Shown here in pieces: positions 34,643 to 42,866 of a DNA stretch of 64,000 nt; within the stretch, counting starts at the first letter, position 1; each line of letters starts with the position of its first letter. Origin of the DNA: JAGVSR01 sp964458265 (lineage in GTDB: Bacteria > Pseudomonadota > Alphaproteobacteria > Rhizobiales > Hyphomicrobiaceae). The position numbers were made by a program, and so were the translations under genes. Under the pieces are notes generated by a model that ran no database searches, was not told where the DNA came from, and worked only from the letters and a program-made list of their open reading frames with translations. The stretch lies in contig CAYWIF010000018.1 in assembly GCA_964458265.1 (NCBI GenBank), forward strand, positions 1 to 64,000, in the 5' to 3' direction.

Positions 34643-35449
34643 ATGACGGCAAATGTCACCGTGCGTTCGGCCATGCAGCACCAAAAATCCGCGCGCGCCG
34701 CCGATGCCCCCTGGGACTCTTTCGACCCGGAATTCTACTTCCAGCACTACTACGGCAACCCCCATCCTGACGACGATACGCTGACCATTCTGGCAGCCCG
34801 AGCCTTGCGTGCGGCGCGCATCACGCCAGAGCGTGGCCTGGACGTGATCGATGTCGGGACCGGACCAAGCCTCATTCCGCTCCTTGCGGCACTGCCTGTG
34901 GCGACCCGCATGACGGCCTGGGAATACGCCAAGCCAAATCTTGAGTGGCTCGGCAAAGAACTCGCCGGATCGGTGCTGCGTCCCCAGTGGCAACACTTTT
35001 GGCGCCAGGTCAAAACCGCCTATAGTTCGCAGGATGCACCCGCCAGCGTGATGCTGCCGCACGATCCCCTGCCGCTACTTGCCCAGCGCGTGCGCGCCGT
35101 TCGCGGCTCGGTGTTCGATCTGCCACGTCATGCCTTCGATGCGGCGACCATGTTTTTCTGTGCCGAGTCGATCACGTCCTGCCGCCGTGAATTCGAAGCC
35201 GCCGTATCCGCATTTACCGGCACGGTCCGCCCGGGCGGCCACATCGCCGCCGCCTTTCTCGCGGGTTCGTCCGGCTATACCGTTGCAGGCCGGCGTTTCC
35301 CCGCAATCAAACTCGATGTCCCGCAACTCCAGGATATTCTGCACGCACGGCTGGCGTCATGCGAAGTAACGCAAATCGGCATGACGCCGGAAGAAGTCCG
35401 CAGCGGCTACACAGGCGCCCTTTTTGTTGCCGGCCGTACGCGCGCATAA
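34643..35449 (+). CDS. SAM-dependent methyltransferase, SCO2525-like
   Basis: A 268-residue methyltransferase. The opening WDSFDPEFYFQHYYGNPHPDDDTLTILAARALR and LDVIDVGTGPSLIPLLAALPVATRMTAWEYAKPNLEWL match the pattern of the SCO2525/NNMT-like family described mainly in Streptomyces. Motif I is DVGTGPSL. The substrate is unknown, though relatives resemble small-molecule N-methyltransferases. It starts 42 bases after the GGDEF-EAL stop on the same strand, so an operon is likely. With the divergent GNAT enzyme it makes a three-gene cluster. Confidence 0.7.
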   Translation: MTANVTVRSAMQHQKSARAADAPWDSFDPEFYFQHYYGNPHPDDDTLTILAARALRAARITPERGLDVIDVGTGPSLIPLLAALPVATRMTAWEYAKPNLEWLGKELAGSVLRPQWQHFWRQVKTAYSSQDAPASVMLPHDPLPLLAQRVRAVRGSVFDLPRHAFDAATMFFCAESITSCRREFEAAVSAFTGTVRPGGHIAAAFLAGSSGYTVAGRRFPAIKLDVPQLQDILHARLASCEVTQIGMTPEEVRSGYTGALFVAGRTRA

Positions 35450-35623
35450 CCGCAAAACGTCGGGTAAATTGCTCACGGTTTACCTAATCGGTTGCCCGGC
35501 CACGGCCATGATGTTGGCGAATACTCCACCTGATTCGTAACAAGCGCCCTCAGTCCCCGCGACCGAATCGGTTCATGCGTAGTCAGACCGGAAAGAGGGC
35601 CCGGTATCCGATCAGGACTACGT

Positions 35624-36700
35624 ATGAGCATTGACGACCGCACGGCCTTGGCAGCACTCTGTGTCACTGTCGCAATCGCGAGCGGCAGTGTTGTATCGTT
35701 GTTGTCGGCCAAGGGCGGCGACTCTCCCGTCTCTTCCTCAAACGCCTTGATCCGCACCATACCCGTGCAAACGTCGTCAATTCCGGCCCCCCGGCTACGT
35801 CCGGCCTACACGGCCGCCAACGGGTTTGACTTTACCGAAGCGCACGTTTCGCCGGATCGGTTTGGTTTTGTCCCACGTCATGCGACGGACGAAATTTTCA
35901 CCGCGCTGGCCGAGGGCACACTCGCGTCGGAAGACTTCGCATCCTGGTCCGCGGAAACCAAAGTCGCGACCGTGCCGCCCAGCCTAGTGCGGCTCCCACA
36001 AGAAACCACGTCGCGGCTCCCGTGGCTGAATGAACCGGCCAAGCGCAAGTCACCCTACACGCTGAGCGAACGGCTGCGCGAGATTGGCCCGTCGGCCCAA
36101 GAGCGGCTGCAAACGAAATTCGTCTCCGCCAAGGCCCCATGGCGCCCCACTGAACTCGCCCTCGTCGCCATCAAGGACGAAAAAGTCCTGGAACTCCATG
36201 CGCGCCCCGCCGGCGGCACTTGGACCTTCATCCATCGTTATCCCGTGCTGGCGGCCAGCGGCGTAAACGGCCCGAAATTGCGCCGGGGCGACAAGCAAGT
36301 TCCCGAGGGCGTCTACGGCATCAGCTTCCTCAACGCCAACAGCCGCTTTCATGTGGCGCTGCGCGTCGACTACCCGAACGCCTTCGACCGCCGCATGGGC
36401 CAACGCGACGGCCGCAAGGACCTCGGCGGCGATATCATGATCCACGGCAAGGCCTCATCGGTCGGCTGCCTGGCCATCGGCGATGCGGCAGCCGAAGAAC
36501 TGTTCGTGCTCGCCGCCGAAACCGGAATCAAAAACATTCGCCTCGTCATCGCCCCCACAGACTTCCGCAAGAACGCCCCTCCCGCCGTTGACGGCAGCCA
36601 ACCGGATTGGTTGCCGCAGCTCTACACGGAAGTGGCCGCGGCCATGACGCCCTACAAGGCGCCGCCATCCGGAAGTTTGCTCTCGCTCATCTTCAATTGA
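35624..36700 (+). CDS. L,D-transpeptidase (YkuD/ErfK family)
   Basis: A cell-wall crosslinking or lipoprotein-attaching enzyme. A hydrophobic N-terminal segment (LAALCVTVAIASGSVVSLL) is followed by a variable region to about 130. The catalytic domain contains YGISFLNANSRFHVALRVDYPN and the active-site motif GGDIMIHGKASSVGCLAIGD with the nucleophilic cysteine. The 358 residues fit family members with an N-terminal extension. A GGTAAA-N10-TTTACC inverted repeat lies in the upstream gap near 35463-35484. Confidence 0.88.
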   Translation: MSIDDRTALAALCVTVAIASGSVVSLLSAKGGDSPVSSSNALIRTIPVQTSSIPAPRLRPAYTAANGFDFTEAHVSPDRFGFVPRHATDEIFTALAEGTLASEDFASWSAETKVATVPPSLVRLPQETTSRLPWLNEPAKRKSPYTLSERLREIGPSAQERLQTKFVSAKAPWRPTELALVAIKDEKVLELHARPAGGTWTFIHRYPVLAASGVNGPKLRRGDKQVPEGVYGISFLNANSRFHVALRVDYPNAFDRRMGQRDGRKDLGGDIMIHGKASSVGCLAIGDAAAEELFVLAAETGIKNIRLVIAPTDFRKNAPPAVDGSQPDWLPQLYTEVAAAMTPYKAPPSGSLLSLIFN

Positions 36701-36920
36701 AGCGCTCTACTCCGGCGCCAGCACCGGGACGACCGGAACCGCCGGCCCAGTCCAGACGCGCCTACAGCGCAAGGCCATTTTAGTGCGGTAGCAGGCGACG
36801 GGCTGGTGAGTTGCCGATCGCTCTCGATGGCAAAAACGTCCAGGACGAATGCCAGCATCCGGCAAGGATCGTTGTTCTTCTCGATTGTGGACTGCTGATC
36901 CGCTGATGTTTCAGAAAACT

Positions 36921-37232
36921 TCAAAAATGCTCCTGCCGGATCACCTGAACGTCCGACACCGTCACGATGCCGATCTGCCGTGATACGAGGGCAAAGAGCG
37001 GTTCCAGAACCTCATCGACGCGGGACTCATCAAGCACACAAAAAATCATCACCAGAGCACCGGCACGGCCGACAACACCATCGCGATGCCAGGCCCCGTC
37101 CTTGCCCCGGCCGGCAAGTGCGGACAGCACCGTGTATCCCTTGACCCCTTGCTGATCGAGTAGATCGAGCACGCGCTTCATGAGGGGTGCCTCAACCATG
37201 ATGTCGATACGTTTCTTTGGGTGCGTTTTCAT
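36921..37232 (-). CDS. sbtB: PII-like regulator SbtB
   Basis: A 103-residue PII-fold protein. In characterised systems SbtB binds adenine nucleotides and gates the bicarbonate transporter SbtA. It reads KKRIDIMVEAPLMKRVLDLLDQQGVKGYTVLSALAGRGKDGAWH, then GALVMIFCVLDESRVDEVLEPL and IVTVSDVQVI. The T-loop region is short, and there is no C-terminal CGPxGC redox loop as in cyanobacterial SbtB. ATG 37232 has GAGGAG 7 bases upstream. It begins 10 bases after the sbtA stop on the same strand, forming an sbtAB operon. Confidence 0.88.
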   Translation of the reverse strand: MKTHPKKRIDIMVEAPLMKRVLDLLDQQGVKGYTVLSALAGRGKDGAWHRDGVVGRAGALVMIFCVLDESRVDEVLEPLFALVSRQIGIVTVSDVQVIRQEHF

Positions 37233-37242
37233 CGTGCGCTCC

Positions 37243-38208
37243 TCAATGCATGGCGGTGGCAATTGCCAGGTACAGCGGTATTCCCAGTGTGAGGTTGAAC
37301 GGAAAGGTCACGCCGAGTGACAACGGCAGGTAGATCGCGGGACGCGCCTCCGGAAGAGCAAGCCGCAAGGCAGCAGGTACGGCGATATAGGAGGCGCTGG
37401 CCGCAAGAACGATCATTAACGCCGTGCTGCCGATCGATAGACCGACAAGCCACGCGGCGAGTGCGCCCAAAGCGCCGCCGATCAGCGGCATGTAAAGTCC
37501 GAACAATACGACGGGCAACGTCAGGTTTTTATGGCCCTCGCGGAGTCCGCGACCGGCGATGATCCCCATGTCGAGCAGAAAAAGACACAAGATGCCTTTG
37601 AAAGGATCCACGATGAAAGGCGCGATCGACGTCAGGCCATCGGAGCCCGTCACAAGCCCGATGAGAAAAGAGCCGATCAGCATGACAATCGAGCCATTCA
37701 GGATCACTTCGCGCAGCGTCGCATTGTCCATCCGGCTTTCACCGGTCTTGGCCAGCCAGAGTGCGGCAATGATGGCCGGCGTTTCCATTGCTGCGGCCAC
37801 AGCGACCATATAGCCGTCGTATGCGACACCGGTGGCCTCAAGGGCTTGCGTCGCCGCCAGGAACGTCACGATGGAAATTGAGCCGTAATGGGCGGCAACG
37901 GCCGCAGCATCGACACGCGGCAGGCCGGTCGACATCATGAGCAACCGGAATGCAATCAGCGGTATCACCGCGCTAAGGACAATTCCGGCCAGAATCGCGG
38001 CGATAAGCGTCGCGTCGAGACCGTGCTGTGCGACGCCCGCGCCCCCCTTGAAGCCGATCGCCATCATGAGATAGAGCGACATCGCTTTGGCAATCGCTTC
38101 GGGGATGGATAGGTCCGACCTTGCGAGCGTGGCGGCAAGTCCGAGGACGAAGAACAACACCATCGGTGACACAAGATTGGCGGCGGCCAACTCCAGCGCG
38201 GAGGCCAT
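37243..38208 (-). CDS. sbtA: sodium-dependent bicarbonate transporter SbtA
   Basis: A predicted bicarbonate:Na+ symporter (DUF897/SbtA family) with about 10 membrane segments in two inverted halves. Family features are IPEAIAKAMSLYLMMAIGFKGG, AAHYGSISIVTFLAATQAL, ILCLFLLDMGIIAGRGL and ASASYIAVPAALRLALPEA. At 321 residues it is the shorter form common outside cyanobacteria. ATG 38208 has AGGAG 8 bases upstream. The adjacent sbtB and the divergent LysR regulator support a regulated inorganic-carbon uptake unit. Confidence 0.9.
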   Translation of the reverse strand: MASALELAAANLVSPMVLFFVLGLAATLARSDLSIPEAIAKAMSLYLMMAIGFKGGAGVAQHGLDATLIAAILAGIVLSAVIPLIAFRLLMMSTGLPRVDAAAVAAHYGSISIVTFLAATQALEATGVAYDGYMVAVAAAMETPAIIAALWLAKTGESRMDNATLREVILNGSIVMLIGSFLIGLVTGSDGLTSIAPFIVDPFKGILCLFLLDMGIIAGRGLREGHKNLTLPVVLFGLYMPLIGGALGALAAWLVGLSIGSTALMIVLAASASYIAVPAALRLALPEARPAIYLPLSLGVTFPFNLTLGIPLYLAIATAMH

Positions 38209-38301
38209 GATAACAACTCCTGTGCAATGAAACGCGCGGCGGCGATTGGTGCAACGCAACAAGCGCGTTTGCGTGTTAGCGGTTGCGGTAGCGATCCGAA
38301 A

Positions 38302-38329
38302 ATTGATAATTCAAAGTGCTATCATCAAT
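38302..38329. promoter_or_regulatory. candidate LysR operator between sbtA and lysR
   Basis: ATTGATAAT at 38302-38310 and ATCATCAAT at 38321-38329 form an imperfect inverted repeat with one mismatch, separated by ten bases. It lies just upstream of the LysR start and about 95 bases from the sbtA start. Divergent control by a LysR protein at such a site is the usual arrangement. Confidence 0.45.
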
Positions 38330-38340
38330 ACTCTCAATGA

Positions 38341-39210
38341 TTGGATTTGCGGGTGCCGAAGAAACTGATCAATCTCGATGTGGATCTTCTGCGCACCTTC
38401 GTGGTGATTGCGACAGAACGTAGCTTTACCCGTGCGGCGGAACGCTTGATGCGGCAGCAATCGACGGTTTCGCTACAGGTCAAGCGCCTCGAGGATGCCG
38501 TCGGACAACGGCTTCTCAATCGCACGCCGCGGTCCGTGAGCCTGACGGCCGAGGGAGAAGCGGTTTTGAGTTATGCGCAGCGAATACTCGATCTCAACGA
38601 CGAGGTGGTTGCGCTAACGCAAGAACCACTGATGCACGGAGTTGTCAGGCTCGGCACGCCCGAGGACTTCGCAACGGCGCATTTGCCGGACATACTATCC
38701 CGCTTCGTCCAGGCTTACCCGTCAGTGGCACTAGAGGTGACCTGTGATCTGACGCTCAATCTGCTGCGCAGTTACCGCCGCGGCAAATTCGACCTCGTGC
38801 TCATCAAGCGCGAACGGTCGTCGGGTTCGGGCGGCGTGCGCGTGTGGCGCGAGCCATTGGTGTGGGTCGGCGGACAGCATGACTATGTGACATCGGGAGG
38901 CGCATTGCCCCTTGTCGTATCCCCGGAACCCTGCGTCTATCGTAAGCGCGCGACGGACGCTTTGAACAAAGCGCGCAGACCTTGGCGTGTTGCCTACACG
39001 TGCGCGTCTCTCGCGGGTTCGCTTGCCGCCGTTCGTGCTGGACTCGGCATCGCGGTGCTTCCGAAGGAAATGGTGCCGCCGGGTTTGCATGTGATCGATG
39101 GTGGGCCGCTGCCGGATCTCAAGGACACCGAAATCGCGCTCATGACGGCGTCGAGATTAAAGCCCCCAGCCGCAAAACTTCGCGATCACATCGTGCGGTG
39201 TCTCGGCTAA
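38341..39210 (+). CDS. LysR family transcriptional regulator
   Basis: A 289-residue LysR-type regulator. The N-terminal helix-turn-helix is DLLRTFVVIATERSFTRAAERLMRQQSTVSLQVKRLEDAVGQRLL, followed by the effector-binding domain (VRLGTPEDFATAHLPDILSRF). The 'TVSLQVKRLE' form is close to the LrhA/HexA branch. The start is TTG 38341, preceded by a short AT-rich region with a candidate operator. It is divergent from sbtA and is probably its activator. Confidence 0.88.
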   Translation: MDLRVPKKLINLDVDLLRTFVVIATERSFTRAAERLMRQQSTVSLQVKRLEDAVGQRLLNRTPRSVSLTAEGEAVLSYAQRILDLNDEVVALTQEPLMHGVVRLGTPEDFATAHLPDILSRFVQAYPSVALEVTCDLTLNLLRSYRRGKFDLVLIKRERSSGSGGVRVWREPLVWVGGQHDYVTSGGALPLVVSPEPCVYRKRATDALNKARRPWRVAYTCASLAGSLAAVRAGLGIAVLPKEMVPPGLHVIDGGPLPDLKDTEIALMTASRLKPPAAKLRDHIVRCLG

Positions 39211-39502
39211 GACACTACTGGAAGCTAATTCCAGAGATCGGCAACGATTGAACCAACAGATCAAACATTCTGCGGACAACTAAAAAGAGTTGCCGGCGCG
39301 CGTGCTCTTGCACCCTATTGGCCCGCTGCCGGCATAGGGCCCGCGCTCATCCCTGCGTTGCAGCAGTACAGAACATGACGCCAGCGGCATGTGCTGCACA
39401 ACAGCGATGCCTTGGACAGGTCGCAGTAGCGATGTCGGCTTGCAACCCAAGACCCGTCCCACCCTCGCACCTCATCTGAAGTGAATGTCGGCCACCTCTG
39501 GC
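39211..39502. other. intergenic region, nothing recognised
   Basis: About 290 bases between the LysR gene and the ArsR promoter. A minus-strand frame at 39280-39462 gives a 60-residue product with no recognisable motif, and I do not call a gene. Composition is slightly lower in GC than the core genes. This is the left end of what looks like an accessory segment. Confidence 0.4.
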
Positions 39503-39551
39503 TTGACAGGTCGTCGATTTACAATCATAGAAAACCGTTCCGTTAATTAAC
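39503..39551 (+). promoter_or_regulatory. predicted promoter and palindromic operator of the ArsR gene
   Basis: TTGACA at 39503-39508 is a consensus -35 element, with a weak -10 (CATAGA) about 17 bases downstream. A perfect 10-base palindrome GTTAATTAAC lies at 39542-39551, 16 bases before the ArsR start codon. Dimeric ArsR repressors commonly bind such palindromes to repress themselves. Confidence 0.5.
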
Positions 39552-39567
39552 TCACCGGTAAACTACA

Positions 39568-39918
39568 ATGAAAGATCCACTCAGTCGCACCTTTGCAGCT
39601 CTCGCCGATCCGACGCGGCGCGCGATACTCGCCAGACTGTCCGAGGGCGAAGCGAACGTGTCAGAACTGGCAGAGCCGTTCCTCGACGACATGACCCTTC
39701 CGGCCATCACCAAACATCTGAAGGTTCTTGAGGACGCCGGCCTCGTCAGTAAAGGCCGCAAGGCGCAGTGGCGCCCGTGCCAGTTCAACGGCGAGCCGCT
39801 GCGTGAGGCCGTGGACTGGATGGAGCAGCACAGAATCGCGTGGGAAGATCAGCTCGATCGGCTCGGCGCATACCTGAAATCAAAGCAAAAGGGCGCGCGC
39901 CATGGCCGCAAAAAGTAA
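39568..39918 (+). CDS. ArsR family winged-helix transcriptional regulator
   Basis: A 116-residue winged-helix repressor. It reads LSRTFAALADPTRRAILARLSEGEANVSELAEPF, the typical ArsR N-terminus, then PAITKHLKVLEDAGLVSKGRKAQWRPCQFN. No metal-binding cysteine pair (ELCVCDL type) is present, so it belongs to the branch that usually accompanies AHSA1/SRPBCC genes. It overlaps the next gene by 17 bases, indicating translational coupling. A palindrome immediately upstream suggests autoregulation. Confidence 0.9.
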   Translation: MKDPLSRTFAALADPTRRAILARLSEGEANVSELAEPFLDDMTLPAITKHLKVLEDAGLVSKGRKAQWRPCQFNGEPLREAVDWMEQHRIAWEDQLDRLGAYLKSKQKGARHGRKK

Positions 39919-40843
39919 GTCGAACGTCATCACGCTCACGCGCGTCTACGACGCACCGCTGCAGTTGGTTTGGGATGCATGGACCATTCCTGAGGAAGTG
40001 GCGCAGTGGTGGGGACCGCGCGGCTTTGCGCTGACGACTCACAGCCGTGACCTGCGCACCGGAGGCCACTGGCACTACACCATGCATGGGCCTGACGGCA
40101 CCGACTACGAGAACACGACGCAGTATCTTGAAGTCGCGCCCTTGCAGCGGATGGTCTACGATCACGGCGGCCACAAGGATCGCCCGCCATTGTTTCGTGT
40201 CACCGCGCTCTTCACTGAACGCAATGGCCGCACGCAACTTGACATGAGCATGGCATTCGCCACACCCGAGATCGCGACGGATATGCGCGGCTTCATCAGA
40301 AAAGCCGGCGGCGAGTCAACTTGGGATCGGCTGGCCGAGTATCTCGGCAAGCGGCTCTCAGGCGAGGAGCAATTCTTCATCGCCCGCACGTTCGATGCGC
40401 CCATCGATCGCGTCTATGAGGTGTGGACTGATCCAGAGCATCTCACGCAGTGGCTACCGCCGACAGGCGCAACCATGCGGTTTCTGCGCACAGAGCCGCG
40501 CGTCGGCGGCACGTCTTTCTACGCGATGACAATGGCGAACGGCGCGGTGATGTATGGTCGCCTCAGCTACCAGGCGCTCGAGAAGCCAAACCTCATCGTC
40601 TATGCCCAACAATTCTGCGACGAGAGGGAGCACGTGATCACAGCTCCGTTCTTCGCGGACTGGCCGCAAACCATGCTGACGACCGTGGAATTGGTGTCTG
40701 AAGCGCCTCGTCGCACGCGCGTCATCGTGCGTTGGGAGCCTCAGGACGCCTCAGCCGCCGCCATCGCCGAGTTCGTCAAGCAGCGCGGCGGCATGACTAT
40801 GGGCTGGACCGGTTCCTTCGATAAACTTGAAGGCTTGGCGTAG
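39902..40843 (+). CDS. tandem AHSA1/SRPBCC domain protein
   Basis: A 313-residue protein with two AHSA1-like START-superfamily domains. The first (about 10-150) begins ITLTRVYDAPLQLVWDAWTIPEEVAQWWGPRGF, and the second (about 155-310) begins FFIARTFDAPIDRVYEVWTDPEHLTQWLPPTGA. Each forms a hydrophobic ligand cavity in known relatives; the ligand is unknown. Most homologues have one domain, so the fused pair is notable but not rare. Coupling to the ArsR gene is a common arrangement. Confidence 0.85.
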   Translation: MAAKSKSNVITLTRVYDAPLQLVWDAWTIPEEVAQWWGPRGFALTTHSRDLRTGGHWHYTMHGPDGTDYENTTQYLEVAPLQRMVYDHGGHKDRPPLFRVTALFTERNGRTQLDMSMAFATPEIATDMRGFIRKAGGESTWDRLAEYLGKRLSGEEQFFIARTFDAPIDRVYEVWTDPEHLTQWLPPTGATMRFLRTEPRVGGTSFYAMTMANGAVMYGRLSYQALEKPNLIVYAQQFCDEREHVITAPFFADWPQTMLTTVELVSEAPRRTRVIVRWEPQDASAAAIAEFVKQRGGMTMGWTGSFDKLEGLA

Positions 40844-40906
40844 CAATCGCGTCGTCATCGTCGGCGGTCGGTGCTCACCGAGTATCGACCGTTCGATGCC
40901 AGTTGA

Positions 40907-41302
40907 GCAGAAATGGTGTGCACCGCCGCAATTTCTGCGCGCATCCCACAGCTGGTCTTTGGCCCATACACACCGTTCCCCGCTGAGTTTCGCATCATGG
41001 GCCCCGATCCGGCGAACTTGTCCGAGATCTCCCAGAAGGCCCCCGAGATCAGGCAGAGCATGCTGCACGTCAGGCAGACGAACCGAGACTGGAGAAATCG
41101 CGCGCCCGCATTGCGCTTCGTTCCCGATCAGCAGCGTCTGAACTGGGTTGGCCTCTCGCCGGCTGAGGCCGCGCAGCAGCTCCAGTTCCTGATCACCGGC
41201 ATTTCGGTGACTGAGGTTCGCGAGAACACCCGCAACTTGACCATCTTGGCGCGCAATGCCGGCGACAACCGCCTCAACGACTGCCACGCCATCGCCTCAT
41301 AG
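40907..41302 (+). pseudogene. remnant of an RND efflux pump permease
   Basis: The frame encodes about 130 residues, of which FPAEFRIMGPDPANLSEISQ, VRQTNRDWRN, LSPAEAAQQLQFLITGISVTEVRENTRNL and RNAGDNRLND align in order with the periplasmic porter region of AcrB-type RND permeases. No membrane segments or the other 900 residues are present, and the frame ends soon after in non-family sequence. A working pump is impossible. It differs from the intact RND permease at 52316-55390, so it is not a recent copy of it. Confidence 0.7.
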
Positions 41303-41730
41303 CCGCGCGCTATTGAATTGAGACCGGACCAGCATTTCCGTTCCAAAGTCCGCCGCGGCACCTTGCTTTTCAGATCGGGCGAACTGTTCGGGCTTCCATC
41401 CCAAGATCCAGGCGCCACAGGCGGCGTGGCCCCCTTTGCCCTGTAGGAGTTGCTGATGTCCCAATGCCTTAGGACGACGCCGCTTGCCATTGAAATTTAC
41501 AACGGCCCCAATGCCTTCGATGCCCAAGGCGTGTGGGGTGTGAGCTTGCTCTTTCTCATGAAATATGGCCCCCGCCGCTTCTCGCTCGATCGCCAATTGC
41601 ACCGGGTCTGGCATCGAGACAATCCGCTCTCGCGGGCGTAGGCGTCATCAGGCTGGGTTGGCAATATACTCAATCGCCAATTTCTGCAGATTTCGATTAG
41701 GATCGGTTTTGGGACCCAAGGATAAGGAAA
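41303..41730. other. intergenic region downstream of the RND remnant, nothing recognised
   Basis: Short frames on both strands (for example 41297-41614 minus and 41450-41641 plus) show no family motif, no convincing ribosome site and no consistent codon bias. It may be decayed sequence left with the RND remnant. AAGGATAAGGAAA just before 41731 is the ribosome-binding region of the next gene. Confidence 0.4.
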
Positions 41731-42441
41731 TTGACACAGACGCCGTCACTCGCCGAAGCGTTTGCAGATATCTGCGCGTCCGACGCCCCGCTCAATCAGC
41801 GCCTTGCAACCTACGCAGCAAGGCTGCGCGAACTCAACTTTCCCTTTGCTGAGGCCTACGACACTTTGGTCGCTCGCGTGCTGGCTGGCGAAGTGGGAAG
41901 CAGCGCGCCAGTCGTGGGCGACACAATGCCTGACTTCATGCTGCCGGGCCGAGACGGCCAGATTGTCAGCCTTCACGATGTAACCCGGCGCGGACCCGCC
42001 GTCATCAGCTTCAATCGCGGCCACTGGTGTTCGTTCTGCAAGATCGAACTGCGCACGATCGCCGAACACTATGACGAGATCGTGAGCGCCGGCGGCGAGA
42101 TGGTATCGATCATTCCCGAGAAGCAGGAGTTCATAAAGCCGCTGCGCGCTTTGACGCTGAATAAGTTTCAGATCCTGACCGACATCGATAATGGATACGC
42201 TCTTTCCCTCGGACTTGTGATGTGGGTCGGAGAGCATCTCAAGGCTCTCATGCAAGGGCGCGGTTATCATCTTGAAACCTACCACGGAAATGACGGCTGG
42301 TTTATTCCCGTTCCCGCAACTTTCGTGGTCGGGACCGACCGGAAGGTAGCGGCCCGCTTCGTCGATCCCGATTTCCGGCGCCGAATGGACATCGATGAAA
42401 TTCTGGCGGCCCTGCACGCCTGTTCGACTGAGAAGTTTTGA
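41731..42441 (+). CDS. peroxiredoxin-like (AhpC/TSA superfamily) protein
   Basis: A 236-residue thioredoxin-fold protein. The segment VVGDTMPDFMLPGRDGQIVSLHDV leads into VISFNRGHWCSFCKIELRTI, where the active site is CSFC. It then reads MVSIIPEKQEFIKPLRALTLNKFQILTDIDNGYALSLGL. This is the redoxin-domain family with an N-terminal helical extension, cytosolic, probably reducing peroxides or organic hydroperoxides. The start is TTG 41731 behind AAGGA. Confidence 0.85.
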   Translation: MTQTPSLAEAFADICASDAPLNQRLATYAARLRELNFPFAEAYDTLVARVLAGEVGSSAPVVGDTMPDFMLPGRDGQIVSLHDVTRRGPAVISFNRGHWCSFCKIELRTIAEHYDEIVSAGGEMVSIIPEKQEFIKPLRALTLNKFQILTDIDNGYALSLGLVMWVGEHLKALMQGRGYHLETYHGNDGWFIPVPATFVVGTDRKVAARFVDPDFRRRMDIDEILAALHACSTEKF

Positions 42442-42866
42442 CTGACCTTCATTTTAGCCAGCGCCCACGGCTAGACCGGGCCGCCAGCCTTTGGGTGCAC
42501 CCTTCATGGCGAAGCAAAGTCTGCCGACGTGATACTAGCCTTCACGGAACGCTGCCGAAGTATAACCGCGCCTCTTCCGGTGCTGCGTCTTGCCTTTGCC
42601 GAATTCGCGCGGCGGCTGGATCCGGAAATCACTGACGTCACGGACGTATGATCGCGCGCCTGTAGGCGGGTGGCGCGGGCGCAGGAGCTTACCGTGTGGG
42701 GGACCCCATACGGAATGTCCTGCTGACTGATGACGCGACTGAAGAACGGGCCGCGCTGCACGCGAAGCCGCCTGTGCGGCTCATTGAGCCAGCCCACGGC
42801 CAGCCCATCCATGTAACGGATCGAATGATCGCTCTGCATGGCGGCAGAAACGAGCACTTGGAACCA
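42442..42866. other. intergenic region, nothing recognised
   Basis: About 425 bases between the peroxiredoxin-like gene and the 3' end of a LysR gene. Frames at 42504-42857 (minus) and 42696-42995 (plus) overlap each other and show no domain. It may contain decayed coding sequence. No terminator-like hairpin with a T-run was seen. Confidence 0.4.

Noticed and set aside
36652..36924. 90-residue minus-strand frame between the L,D-transpeptidase and sbtB
   Set aside because: No motif and it overlaps the end of the transpeptidase gene; no ribosome site was seen.
40751..41287. 178-residue minus-strand frame over the RND remnant
   Set aside because: The opposite strand shows clear RND porter sequence; the minus frame has no family features.
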